DNA of 5,051 nt from Paracoccaceae bacterium (GCA_007131945.1 SLPP01000411.1:1-5051); one strand, 5' to 3'; counted from the first letter of the stretch, positions 1 to 5,051 are shown. Made by a program: numbers and translations. Notes: generated by a model not told the origin, from the letters alone.

Positions 1-25
1 ACCCCATCGAGGGGTCGCCGCCCGC

Positions 26-43
26 CGGGGGCTTCCGCCCCCG
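26..43. terminator. GC-rich hairpin, possible terminator of an upstream gene
   Basis: A perfect 7-bp stem (CGGGGGC at 26-32 with GCCCCCG at 37-43) closes on a TTCC tetraloop. It sits between a small 5-bp hairpin at 1-15 (ACCCC/GGGGT) and a longer hairpin at 45-69. No T-tract follows, so rho-independent termination is not assured, but stacked GC hairpins without a good T-run are common after genes in high-GC alphaproteobacteria. The gene it would terminate lies outside the window on the left. Confidence 0.4.
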
Positions 44-44
44 C

Positions 45-69
45 TGCGCCCGGGCAAGGCCCGGGCGCA
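45..69. terminator. Perfect 11-bp GC hairpin, terminator-like
   Basis: TGCGCCCGGGC (45-55) pairs perfectly with GCCCGGGCGCA (59-69) around a three-base loop. It is the most stable stem I see in the window. No T-run follows on the plus strand (CCCCTGACCAAAACGG comes next) and none is obvious on the minus strand. With the hairpin at 26-43 it marks 1-100 as intergenic and not as the end of a reading frame. It could be a transcription terminator for an unseen upstream gene, or an mRNA-stabilising or attenuating structure in a long eda leader. Confidence 0.45.
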
Positions 70-100
70 CCCCTGACCAAAACGGCCGCGCGTCCCGCGG

Positions 101-129
101 TTGCCTGACCCGCGCCACTGCGCTAGGCG
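101..129 (+). promoter_or_regulatory. Weak candidate promoter for eda
   Basis: TTGCCT (101-106) and TAGGCG (124-129) are separated by 17 bases and could serve as -35 and -10 elements. The -35 half matches TTG only and the -10 half is poor. It would start transcription near 136, giving a leader of about 22 bases with the ribosome binding site inside it. The spacing is attractive but the sequence match is weak, and eda may instead be read from an upstream promoter. Confidence 0.2.
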
Positions 130-145
130 GGATCGGACGCTGCAT

Positions 146-149
146 GGAG
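146..149 (+). promoter_or_regulatory. Ribosome binding site of eda
   Basis: GGAG lies eight bases before the ATG at 158. It decides the start codon in favour of 158 over the upstream TTG at 101. Confidence 0.6.
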
Positions 150-157
150 TCTGCGCG

Positions 158-808
158 ATGACCCCCGCCCTGCAAAGCCACGCCCTGCTGGCGCTCTGCC
201 GGCTGGCGCCCGTGATTCCGGTTCTGGTGATCGACGAGCCGGCGGATGCCGCGCCGCTCGCCAGGGCCCTGGTCGAGGGCGGGTTGCCGGTCCTCGAGGT
301 GACGCTGCGCACCCCGGCGGCGTTGGCCGCGATCGCGGCGATGGCGCGGGTGGACGGAGCACGGATTGGCGCCGGCACTGTGCTGAGCGCGCATGACGCG
401 GCGCGGGCGAAGGCGGCGGGCGCTGAATTCGCCGTCGCACCGGGCGCGACGCCCGGTCTGGTCGGCGCCTGCGTCGCGCGGGATCTGCCGCTCATGCCGG
501 GCGCGGCGACCGCGAGCGAGGTCATGACGCTTCTCGAGCAGGGTTACACGATGCTGAAGTTCTTTCCGGCCGCCGCGGCGGGCGGGCCGCGGTTTCTGTC
601 GTCGCTTGCCGCGCCGCTGCCGCGCGCGCGGTTCTGCCCGACCGGTGGCATTTCCGCCGAGACCGCGCCGGGCTATCTGGCATTGCCGAACGTCACCTGT
701 GTCGGCGGGTCCTGGATTGCGCCCCCCGAATTGCTTGCCGCGAAGGACTGGGCCGGCATTGCCGAGCGCGCGCGTGCCGCGGCGGCCTTGGCCACCGCGA
801 GCGATTGA
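158..808 (+). CDS. eda: 2-dehydro-3-deoxy-6-phosphogluconate (KDPG) aldolase, Entner-Doudoroff pathway
   Basis: Cytosolic class I aldolase that splits KDPG into pyruvate and glyceraldehyde 3-phosphate; family members often also act on 4-hydroxy-2-oxoglutarate. The 216-residue product matches the usual length (about 213). Seen motifs: EVTLRT at 47-52 (catalytic Glu47, Arg51), IGAGTVL at 70-76, APGAT at 94-98, and LKFFPA at 133-138 with Lys134 as Schiff-base lysine. FCPTGGI (159-165) and GGSW (183-186) form the phosphate-binding end of the TIM barrel. The ATG at 158 is chosen because GGAG lies at 146-149, eight bases upstream, and the frame upstream of it does not resemble the family. The frame is open back to a TTG at 101, but that extension is basic, Cys-containing and unlike aldolase N-termini. 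The usual partner edd is not visible and may lie to the left. Its 3' end faces fnrL. Confidence 0.95.
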   Translation: MTPALQSHALLALCRLAPVIPVLVIDEPADAAPLARALVEGGLPVLEVTLRTPAALAAIAAMARVDGARIGAGTVLSAHDAARAKAAGAEFAVAPGATPGLVGACVARDLPLMPGAATASEVMTLLEQGYTMLKFFPAAAAGGPRFLSSLAAPLPRARFCPTGGISAETAPGYLALPNVTCVGGSWIAPPELLAAKDWAGIAERARAAAALATASD

Positions 809-838
809 TCGAGCCGGGATCCTGGTGAGCGCCGAAGC

Positions 839-862
839 GGTCCGGTTTGCGACGACCGGGCC
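839..862. terminator. Imperfect hairpin in the eda-fnrL convergent gap
   Basis: GGTCCGGT (839-846) pairs with ACCGGGCC (855-862) through 8 bp including one G-U, with an 8-base loop. It lies 31 bases after the eda stop, where a terminator is expected, but no T-tract follows. The rest of 809-995 shows no convincing gene, promoter or repeat; open frames across it are GC-driven and lack family resemblance. fnrL, arriving from the other side, shows no obvious intrinsic terminator of its own. Confidence 0.3.
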
Positions 863-995
863 TCGGCGGCAATCCGGGATCGGGACTGAAGCATCGGGCT
901 CGCGTGTCGCGATTGGTGCGCTTCCGCGCCGATGACGGCCGGCTGCCGCTGTCGCGCATTGCCTTGTCCAAGCCGGGCGGGCGGCTCTGGCGGAA

Positions 996-1751
996 TCAGA
1001 CGAGGAACCCGCCGTCGCTGTCGTCGCCCGATTCCTCGAGCAGCCGGTCAAAATCGGGGATCGTGACGTGGCGCTTGCCCTTGATCACGATCACCCCGTC
1101 GCGCTTCAGCGCCGAGATCTGCCGGCTGACCGTTTCCAGCGTCAGCCCCAGATATTCGGACATTGCCTCGCGCGTCAGCGGCAGGTCGATCTGCACCGCG
1201 TCGGTCTCGCGGCGCGGCGCCAGCGCGGCGTGCCGGCGGGCGATGATCGCGATCAGGCTCGCGATCTTCTCGCGCGCGGTCTTGCGGCCCAGCAGCAGCA
1301 TCCATTCGCGCGCCGCGTCGAGTTCGTCGAGCGTCATCTCCAGGAGCCGCTGCCCGATATGCGGCGTCGTCAGCATCAGGTCCTCGAAGGGCTTCTTGCG
1401 GAAGCAGCACATCACCAGGTCGGTGGTGGCGGTGACGTCATAGGCGGCGCATTCGCGCCCCGGCCGGCCAACGAAATCCGAGGGCAGCAGCAAGCCCACG
1501 ATCTGACGCCGCCCGTCCTCCATCGTCTGCGTCAGCGTCGCGATCCCGGTCACCACCGAGGCCACGAAATCCATCCGGTCGCCGGACCAGATCACCGTCT
1601 GTCCGGCCTCGAAGCTGCGGTAGTATTTCATCTCCTCGAGCCGGGCGAGCTCGTCGGTCTCGCAACGCGCGCAGACCGCGCGATGGCGGATCGGGCAATC
1701 ACCGCAATCGGTCGATTTGAGCCGGGGCTCTGACAGAGTTTTGTTCTGCAT
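996..1751 (-). CDS. fnrL: FnrL, oxygen-sensing CRP/FNR-family transcription regulator
   Basis: Cytoplasmic global regulator of the low-oxygen switch. In this family a [4Fe-4S] cluster drives dimerisation and binding to TTGAT-N4-ATCAA sites, and oxygen destroys it. The 251-residue product starts with a cysteine-rich segment (Cys16, Cys19, Cys27, Cys30; CX2CX7CX2C). A cyclic-nucleotide-binding-like beta-roll follows (about 35-125) with Cys115/Cys116 where E. coli FNR has its fourth ligand. Next come a dimerisation helix (about 130-155) and a Crp-type helix-turn-helix (about 191-225). The recognition helix carries ETVSR (206-210), the Glu-x-x-Ser-Arg pattern that reads the FNR half-site. The C-terminus is a short acidic tail. 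The ATG at 1751 is the only ATG that keeps the cysteine cluster, since the next Met is residue 42. No Shine-Dalgarno sequence precedes it, and an FNR box begins five bases upstream of the start codon, suggesting autoregulation. It diverges from hemN and converges on eda. Confidence 0.95.
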   Translation of the reverse strand: MQNKTLSEPRLKSTDCGDCPIRHRAVCARCETDELARLEEMKYYRSFEAGQTVIWSGDRMDFVASVVTGIATLTQTMEDGRRQIVGLLLPSDFVGRPGRECAAYDVTATTDLVMCCFRKKPFEDLMLTTPHIGQRLLEMTLDELDAAREWMLLLGRKTAREKIASLIAIIARRHAALAPRRETDAVQIDLPLTREAMSEYLGLTLETVSRQISALKRDGVIVIKGKRHVTIPDFDRLLEESGDDSDGGFLV

Positions 1752-1755
1752 GGAT

Positions 1756-1769
1756 TTGACTTATATCAA
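1756..1769. promoter_or_regulatory. FNR/FnrL box in the fnrL-hemN intergenic region
   Basis: TTGACTTATATCAA matches TTGAT-N4-ATCAA with a single mismatch (C for T at the fifth base). It is the only such site I see in the window, and it lies between the regulator gene and a gene known to be FNR-controlled in related bacteria. Its centre (1762.5) is 11.5 bases before the A of the fnrL ATG and 41.5 bases before the A of the hemN ATG. That places it over the fnrL start region, where binding should repress. For hemN it would sit at the class II activator position only if the hemN transcript were leaderless. Confidence 0.85.
1760..1765 (-). promoter_or_regulatory. Candidate -10 element of fnrL, inside the FNR box
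   Basis: Read on the minus strand, 1765-1760 is TATAAG, five of six matches to TATAAT. It would place the transcript start near 1753, within a few bases of the fnrL ATG at 1751, so the message would be leaderless or nearly so. That fits the lack of a Shine-Dalgarno sequence. No good -35 hexamer is seen at the right distance (GCGCTG at 17 bases). The element lies wholly within the FNR box, so bound FnrL would block it. Confidence 0.35.
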
Positions 1770-1791
1770 TGACCCAGCGTGGCAGCGCGTT

Positions 1792-1796
1792 AAGGA
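1792..1796 (+). promoter_or_regulatory. Ribosome binding site of hemN
   Basis: AAGGA ends seven bases before the ATG at 1804 but only one base before the ATG at 1798. This selects 1804 as the start. It also implies a transcribed leader, so the hemN transcript must begin upstream of 1792. A TATATC at 1762-1767 is a loose -10 candidate that would give a start near 1775. Confidence 0.6.
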
Positions 1797-1803
1797 TATG
1801 CCA

Positions 1804-3153
1804 ATGGATACCGCTACGCAACTCGCCCGACTGGGTCTTTTCGACGCGCGAGTGCCGCGCTACACGAGCTACCCGACCGCGCCGCAATTCGCCAACGACG
1901 TGGGTCCGGACACATTTTCGGGCTGGTTGCGGGCGATTCCGGCCGGCGATAGCATATCGCTCTACCTGCATGTGCCATTCTGTCGCAGGCTGTGCTGGTT
2001 TTGCGCCTGCCGCACGCAGGGCACCAGCAGCGATGCGCCTGTGCTTTCCTATGTCGAGACGCTGAAGGCGGAACTGAAGCTTCTGCGTGCCGTGCTGCCC
2101 GAGGGGGTGCGGCTTGCCCGACTGCACTGGGGCGGCGGCACGCCGACGCTCCTGCCGGCACCGGTCATGCGCGATCTTGCGCGTGCCATCTTCGCGGTCG
2201 CGCCGCTCGCCGAGGGGGCGGAGTTCTCGATCGAGATCGACCCGAACGAGATCGACGCGGCGCGGCTCGACGCGCTGGCCGAGGCGGGGATGAACCGCGC
2301 CTCGATCGGCGTGCAGGATTTCGACGCCGAGATCCAGGCCACGATCGGCCGCGACCAGAGCTACGAGGTCACCCGCGACGCGGTCGAGGCGATCCGCGCC
2401 CGTGGCATCCAGAGCCTCAATGCCGACATCCTATACGGCCTGCCGCACCAGACGAAGGCCAGGGTCAGCGACTCGGTGCAGAAGCTGCTGTCGCTCTCGC
2501 CCGACCGGGTCGCGCTCTACGGCTATGCGCATGTGCCCTGGATGGCGCGGCGGCAGCAGCTGATCCCGTCCGACGCGCTGCCCCGGCCCGAGGAGCGGCT
2601 GGAGCTCTTCGACACCGCGCGGCGGCTCTTTCTCTGGGACGGATACGACGAGATCGGCATCGACCATTTCGCCCGCCCCGATGACCGGCTCGCCATCGCT
2701 GCGCGCGAGGGGCGGCTGCGGCGCAACTTCCAGGGCTACACCGACGATTTCGCGCCGGTTCTGGTCGGGCTCGGCGCCTCGTCGATCTCGCGCTTTCCGC
2801 AGGGCTACGCGCAGATGAACGCCGCCACCTCGGGCTGGGCGAAGGCGGTGCAGGCGGGGCAGTTCGCCACCGCGCGCGGGCATGCCTTCAAGGGCGAGGA
2901 CCTCTTGCGCGGGCGGATCATCGAGGCGCTGATGTGCGACTTCCGGGTCGAGGATGCCGAGCTGATCCGCGATTTCGGCGCCACGCCGGCGCGCCTGCAG
3001 GCGCTCTATGCGCCGGTGGTCGAGCGCTTCGCCCCCTTCGTCGCGCGCGACACCGCCGGCCTCGCCATCCCGCCCGAGGGACGGCCGCTCACCCGGATGA
3101 TCGCCGCCGGCTTCGACGGCTACGCGATGGCCAAGCATTCCGCCGCGATCTGA
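1804..3153 (+). CDS. hemN: Oxygen-independent coproporphyrinogen III dehydrogenase, radical SAM (HemN/HemZ)
   Basis: Cytoplasmic radical S-adenosylmethionine enzyme that decarboxylates two propionate side chains of coproporphyrinogen III to vinyl groups, giving protoporphyrinogen IX without oxygen. It feeds heme and, in phototrophs, bacteriochlorophyll. The 449-residue product is close to E. coli HemN (457). Visible features: PRYTSYPTAPQF at 18-29, the cluster motif with Cys60, Cys64, Cys67 and Cys69 (CX3CX2CXC), GGGTPT at 110-115, and Glu144, Gln171, Arg183 and Asp208 at the SAM-binding positions (each one less than in E. coli). A C-terminal HemN domain lies at about 365-435. The CX3CX2CXC pattern with the N-terminal RYTSYPT separates true HemN from HemW-like paralogues. 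The start at 1804 is set by AAGGA at 1792-1796; the frame runs upstream into fnrL but has no family match there. It is called hemZ in Rhodobacter. Likely FnrL-controlled through 1756-1769. Confidence 0.95.
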   Translation: MDTATQLARLGLFDARVPRYTSYPTAPQFANDVGPDTFSGWLRAIPAGDSISLYLHVPFCRRLCWFCACRTQGTSSDAPVLSYVETLKAELKLLRAVLPEGVRLARLHWGGGTPTLLPAPVMRDLARAIFAVAPLAEGAEFSIEIDPNEIDAARLDALAEAGMNRASIGVQDFDAEIQATIGRDQSYEVTRDAVEAIRARGIQSLNADILYGLPHQTKARVSDSVQKLLSLSPDRVALYGYAHVPWMARRQQLIPSDALPRPEERLELFDTARRLFLWDGYDEIGIDHFARPDDRLAIAAREGRLRRNFQGYTDDFAPVLVGLGASSISRFPQGYAQMNAATSGWAKAVQAGQFATARGHAFKGEDLLRGRIIEALMCDFRVEDAELIRDFGATPARLQALYAPVVERFAPFVARDTAGLAIPPEGRPLTRMIAAGFDGYAMAKHSAAI

Positions 3154-3162
3154 AATCGGTAG

Positions 3163-3177
3163 CCCGGGCCCCCCGGG
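3163..3177. terminator. Short hairpin after hemN
   Basis: CCCGGG (3163-3168) and CCCGGG (3172-3177) form a 6-bp stem with a three-base loop, ten bases after the hemN stop. No T-run follows, so it is a weak terminator candidate. Confidence 0.3.
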
Positions 3178-3196
3178 AACCGCGATTCGTCCACCG

Positions 3197-3216
3197 GTCC
3201 GCTGGCGGACGCTTTC
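3197..3216 (+). terminator. Candidate hemN terminator
   Basis: GTCCG (3197-3201) pairs with CGGAC (3206-3210) around a CTGG loop and is followed by GCTTTC. The T-run is only three bases, so the call is tentative. The hairpin at 3163-3177 just upstream may act with it. Confidence 0.3.
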
Positions 3217-3241
3217 GCAATTATCTGATTTCAATAGAGAA

Positions 3242-3263
3242 ATTGTGGCCCATTAACCACAAT
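3242..3263. repeat. Perfect 7-bp inverted repeat in an AT-rich island: terminator or operator
   Basis: ATTGTGG (3242-3248) and CCACAAT (3257-3263) flank an 8-base spacer. It lies in the gap between the facing 3' ends of hemN and mch. The surrounding 3216-3272 is strikingly AT-rich for this window. Read on the minus strand, the stem is followed by TTCTCTATTG, a T-rich run, so it could terminate mch transcription about 100 bases past its stop. The same bases also spell TGT-N12-ACA, the spacing of the PpsR/CrtJ operator known from photosynthesis genes of purple bacteria, but no recognisable gene start follows it. I favour the terminator reading. Confidence 0.4.
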
Positions 3264-3364
3264 GAAACATCTCGTCGCGGTGCCGTTTGCGGTAGTGGCC
3301 GGGCTCGGGAACGCGACGCGGGCGGGTCCTGGCCGCGCGCCGGTGGTTGCCGGGGCCGCGCGGC

Positions 3365-4393
3365 TCAGGTCGGGATCAGCGCCCAGTAATCGAGGTCGAG
3401 CAGAACCTCGGGCAGGTAGCGCCCGTCCGCGCCCCGCAACGCCGCCGGCGCGCCGGTCGTCGCGACCAGCCGCAGGCGCAGCGCCCCGATGCCGGGGGCC
3501 GGCGTCTCGGCCTTGTCCAGCACCTCGGACCAGGCGCGTACCGTGTCGCCGGCGAAGCAGGGATTGGCATGCGCGCCGGCGTTCAGCGCGACCATCATCT
3601 GCGCGTTCGCCAGCCCGTTGAAGCTCAGTGCCCGCGCCAGGCTGATGACATGCCCGCCATAGATCAGCCGCCGCCCGTCCTCGCGCGCCGTGGCGTCGAA
3701 ATGGACCTTGGCGGTGTTCTGCCACAGGCGGGTGGCCAGCATGTGCTCGGCCTCCTCGACGGTGACGGCATCGACATGGTCGATCACCTCGCCCACCGCG
3801 TAGTCGGCAAGCCGATGCGGCTCGCCCGCGAGGGCGAAGTCGTAATCCGAGAAGTCGAGCCCCACGGGGATCACCAGATCCGCGGCCTCGACCGCCGGCG
3901 CGAGGCGCGGGATCACCGATTCGGGCGCCGGCGCGGCGGCATCGCGCTTGCGCACCATCACCCAGCGGACATAGTCGAGCACCGTGCCGCCGTGCTGGTT
4001 CACCCCGGTCGTGCGCACCCAGACGACGCCCGATCTGCGGTTCGAATTTTCCTTCAGCCCGATCACCTCGGATTGCGCCCTCAGCGTGTCGCCGGGCCAG
4101 ACCGGCGCCAGCCAGCGGCCCTGCGCGTAACCGAGATTTGCGACCGCGTTGAGGCTGATGTCCGGCACCGACTTGCCGAAGACGACATGGAAGGCAATGA
4201 GGTCGTCGACCGGGCTTTGCGGCAGGCCGCAGGCGCGGGCGAAGTCGTCGGAGGAATGCAGCGCGCCGCGCGCCGGGTAGAGCGCGTGGTAGAGCGCGCG
4301 CTCGCCGCCCGAGACGGTGCGCGGCACGGCGTGGCGGATCACCTCGCCCAGCCGGTAATCCTCGAAGAAACGGCCCGGATTGGTCTTGCTCAT
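3365..4393 (-). CDS. mch: Mesaconyl-CoA hydratase (beta-methylmalyl-CoA dehydratase), MaoC-like double hotdog
   Basis: Cytosolic enzyme that reversibly interconverts mesaconyl-C1-CoA and beta-methylmalyl-CoA by hydration/dehydration. In the ethylmalonyl-CoA pathway it precedes cleavage to glyoxylate and propionyl-CoA. The 342-residue product fits the Rhodobacter enzyme (about 343). It opens with KTNPGRFFEDYRLGE (3-17), and an N-terminal hotdog region (about 10-150) contains VPDISLNAVANLGYA (76-90) and PGDTLRAQSEVIGLKENS (100-117). The C-terminal hotdog (about 195-340) has VEEAEHM (212-218), QNTAKVHFD (225-233), RLIYGGHVISLARALSFNG (242-260) and FAGDTVRAWSEVL (280-292). It ends in DLDYWALIPT. 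The start is supported by a 4-base ATGA overlap with the DUF1737 gene and by GGGGGAG just upstream. It is the last gene of the set and converges on hemN. The identification comes from recalled close similarity to R. sphaeroides Mch; a generic MaoC dehydratase is the fallback. Confidence 0.9.
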   Translation of the reverse strand: MSKTNPGRFFEDYRLGEVIRHAVPRTVSGGERALYHALYPARGALHSSDDFARACGLPQSPVDDLIAFHVVFGKSVPDISLNAVANLGYAQGRWLAPVWPGDTLRAQSEVIGLKENSNRRSGVVWVRTTGVNQHGGTVLDYVRWVMVRKRDAAAPAPESVIPRLAPAVEAADLVIPVGLDFSDYDFALAGEPHRLADYAVGEVIDHVDAVTVEEAEHMLATRLWQNTAKVHFDATAREDGRRLIYGGHVISLARALSFNGLANAQMMVALNAGAHANPCFAGDTVRAWSEVLDKAETPAPGIGALRLRLVATTGAPAALRGADGRYLPEVLLDLDYWALIPT

Positions 4394-4593
4394 TGCTCCC
4401 CCAGCTTCATGTCGGGGCGGTAGGGGGCGTCCACCTCCTTGGTCACCGCCTGGGCGCAGCGCATCTGGCCGCTGGCGGCGTCGAAGGCGATCGCCGGCGA
4501 GCCGTGCAGTTCCCAGCCCTTCGACAGCGCCTCGGACACCTTGTGGCAGATATCCGACGTGTCGGGGCCGGTCAGCAGGCGGTAGAGTCTCAT
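4390..4593 (-). CDS. Small DUF1737 domain protein
   Basis: A 67-residue soluble protein, with no signal peptide or membrane segment. Residues 2-33 (RLYRLLTGPDTSDICHKV, then EALSKGWELHGSP) match the pattern I know as DUF1737: an N-terminal LYRLLTGPD, a helix, and a GWELxGSP turn. A beta segment with Cys46-Ala-Gln-Ala-Val and KEV follows at 44-53. The family has no established biochemical function. The gene starts four bases after the NnrU stop and its stop overlaps the mch start (ATGA), so translation is probably coupled through the set. GGTGAGG overlapping the upstream stop codon can serve as ribosome binding site, though its spacing to the ATG at 4593 is short. Being locked between two genes supports it as real despite its size. 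Confidence 0.85.
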   Translation of the reverse strand: MRLYRLLTGPDTSDICHKVSEALSKGWELHGSPAIAFDAASGQMRCAQAVTKEVDAPYRPDMKLGEQ

Positions 4594-4597
4594 CGCC

Positions 4598-5051
4598 TCA
4601 CCCGAACGGCCAGACGCCGAGCCAGCCGTGGATCCAGCCGACGATCGCGGAGGCGACGAGCGCGATGGCGACGGCGCCGGCTTCCTTGCCCGCGCCTGCC
4701 GGGGCGGGCCGGGTCCAGTCGGGCTGGGCGCGGTTGATCAGGATCACCGCGACCACGGCCCAGGCGAGGAGCCCGCCGAACAGGATGATCCCTTCGGCCG
4801 TCGGCACGACCAGCAGATGCGCCAGCGCCCAGGCCTTGAAGCCCGAAAGCTGCGGATGCCGGATCACCCGGGTGATCGCGGTCTGCATCCCCGAGGCGGC
4901 GAAGAGGTAGAAGCCCAGCAGCACCAGCAGGTTGTTGACGTGCCGCAGGAAGGGCGGCGGCGACCAGAGCCAGTCGCCGTCGGCCCAGCGATAGCCGAGG
5001 ATCATCAGGAGGATCGAGGCCAGCAGCGCCAGCGTCACCAGCCCCTTGCCC
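4598..5051 (-). CDS. NnrU-family integral membrane protein (5' end beyond the window)
   Basis: Partial inner-membrane protein of about 150 visible residues. The NnrU family includes a protein linked to nitrite/nitric oxide reductase expression in Rhodobacter and is related to the plant 15-cis-zeta-carotene isomerase Z-ISO. The visible part has hydrophobic segments LVTLALLASILLMILGY, NNLLVLLGFYLFAASG, a long AHLL...AVVAVILI stretch, and a C-terminal ALVASAIVGWIHGW helix. The diagnostic core is TRVIRHPQLSGFKAWALAHLL followed by ILFGGLLAWA. A GTG at 5038 could be read as a start, but the frame stays open to the window edge and family members have another membrane region before this point, so I treat it as truncated by the window. 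Where I expect an Asn-Gly-Asp after the AHLL motif there is VVPTAEG. It heads the visible part of the operon with DUF1737 and mch; its role there is unknown. Confidence 0.85.
   Translation of the reverse strand, partial: GKGLVTLALLASILLMILGYRWADGDWLWSPPPFLRHVNNLLVLLGFYLFAASGMQTAITRVIRHPQLSGFKAWALAHLLVVPTAEGIILFGGLLAWAVVAVILINRAQPDWTRPAPAGAGKEAGAVAIALVASAIVGWIHGWLGVWPFG

Noticed and set aside
3..161. Open frame whose TGA overlaps the eda ATG, as if the end of an upstream edd gene
   Set aside because: The translated sequence does not resemble the end of 6-phosphogluconate dehydratase and passes through two perfect GC hairpins, so it is more likely intergenic.
1068..1733. 221-codon plus-strand frame across fnrL
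   Set aside because: Antisense shadow of fnrL, with His/Arg/Gln-rich low-information sequence.
1728..1738. Small palindrome CTCTG-A-CAGAG inside the fnrL 5' coding region
   Set aside because: Arms of five bases are expected by chance, and no known regulator site of this form is recognised here.
1717..1803. N-terminal extension of hemN to the upstream in-frame starts (including the ATG at 1750 and 1798)
   Set aside because: The extension runs through the FNR box and the fnrL 5' end and has no family counterpart. AAGGA at 1792-1796 is correctly spaced only for the ATG at 1804.
2431..3234. 267-codon minus-strand frame across hemN
   Set aside because: Shadow of hemN. The composition is Arg/Gly/Glu-rich without domain features, while the plus strand gives a complete HemN with all catalytic motifs.
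3262..3621. Plus-strand frame starting MKHLVAVPFAVVAGLGNA, which looks like a signal peptide
   Set aside because: The first 18 residues are suggestive, but no ribosome binding site precedes the ATG, the rest is Arg/Pro/Ala-rich shadow sequence, and most of it lies antisense to mch. At most it is a remnant start.
3347..4423. Long open frame (358 codons) on the plus strand across mch
   Set aside because: It is the antisense shadow of the mesaconyl-CoA hydratase gene. The product is rich in Arg, His, Gln and Asp from GC-biased codon complements, with no family resemblance.
5036..5038. GTG at 5038 as the true start of the NnrU protein
   Set aside because: The frame remains open to the window edge, no ribosome binding site is evident before it, and the family normally has an additional N-terminal membrane region.

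Overview
The window is high-GC DNA with alphaproteobacterial gene content, most likely from a member of the Rhodobacterales (Rhodobacter/Rhodovulum/Paracoccus-like). Four things suggest this: an FnrL-type oxygen regulator divergent from an oxygen-independent coproporphyrinogen III dehydrogenase (HemN; hemZ in Rhodobacter literature), a two-domain mesaconyl-CoA hydratase of the ethylmalonyl-CoA pathway, an Entner-Doudoroff aldolase, and GC-rich coding sequence with short AT-richer regulatory islands. The assignment rests on remembered family features, not on a search.

Layout. Bases 1-157 are intergenic and hold three tandem GC hairpins. A KDPG aldolase gene (eda, 158-808, +) follows. A 187-base gap (809-995) separates it from the convergent fnrL (996-1751, -). 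fnrL and hemN (1804-3153, +) diverge from a 52-base intergenic region that carries one clear FNR-type box (1756-1769). A 211-base gap (3154-3364), which includes an AT-rich island with a 7-bp inverted repeat, separates hemN from a convergent three-gene minus-strand set. In transcription order that set is an NnrU-family membrane protein (running off the right edge), a 67-residue DUF1737 protein, and mesaconyl-CoA hydratase (mch). These three are tightly packed (4-base gap, then a 4-base overlap) and look like one operon.

How they work together. FnrL senses oxygen through an iron-sulfur cluster and probably controls both itself and hemN through the shared box. HemN replaces the oxygen-dependent oxidase in heme and (bacterio)chlorophyll synthesis when oxygen is low. 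Mch belongs to acetyl-CoA assimilation/glyoxylate regeneration. DUF1737 and NnrU are its co-transcribed, poorly understood partners. eda is an independent central-carbon gene.

I found no mobile element, CRISPR array, tRNA, rRNA or clearly novel system. The window is mostly ordinary chromosomal housekeeping DNA. The parts most worth a second look are the geometry of the fnrL/hemN control region and the isolated palindrome between hemN and mch.
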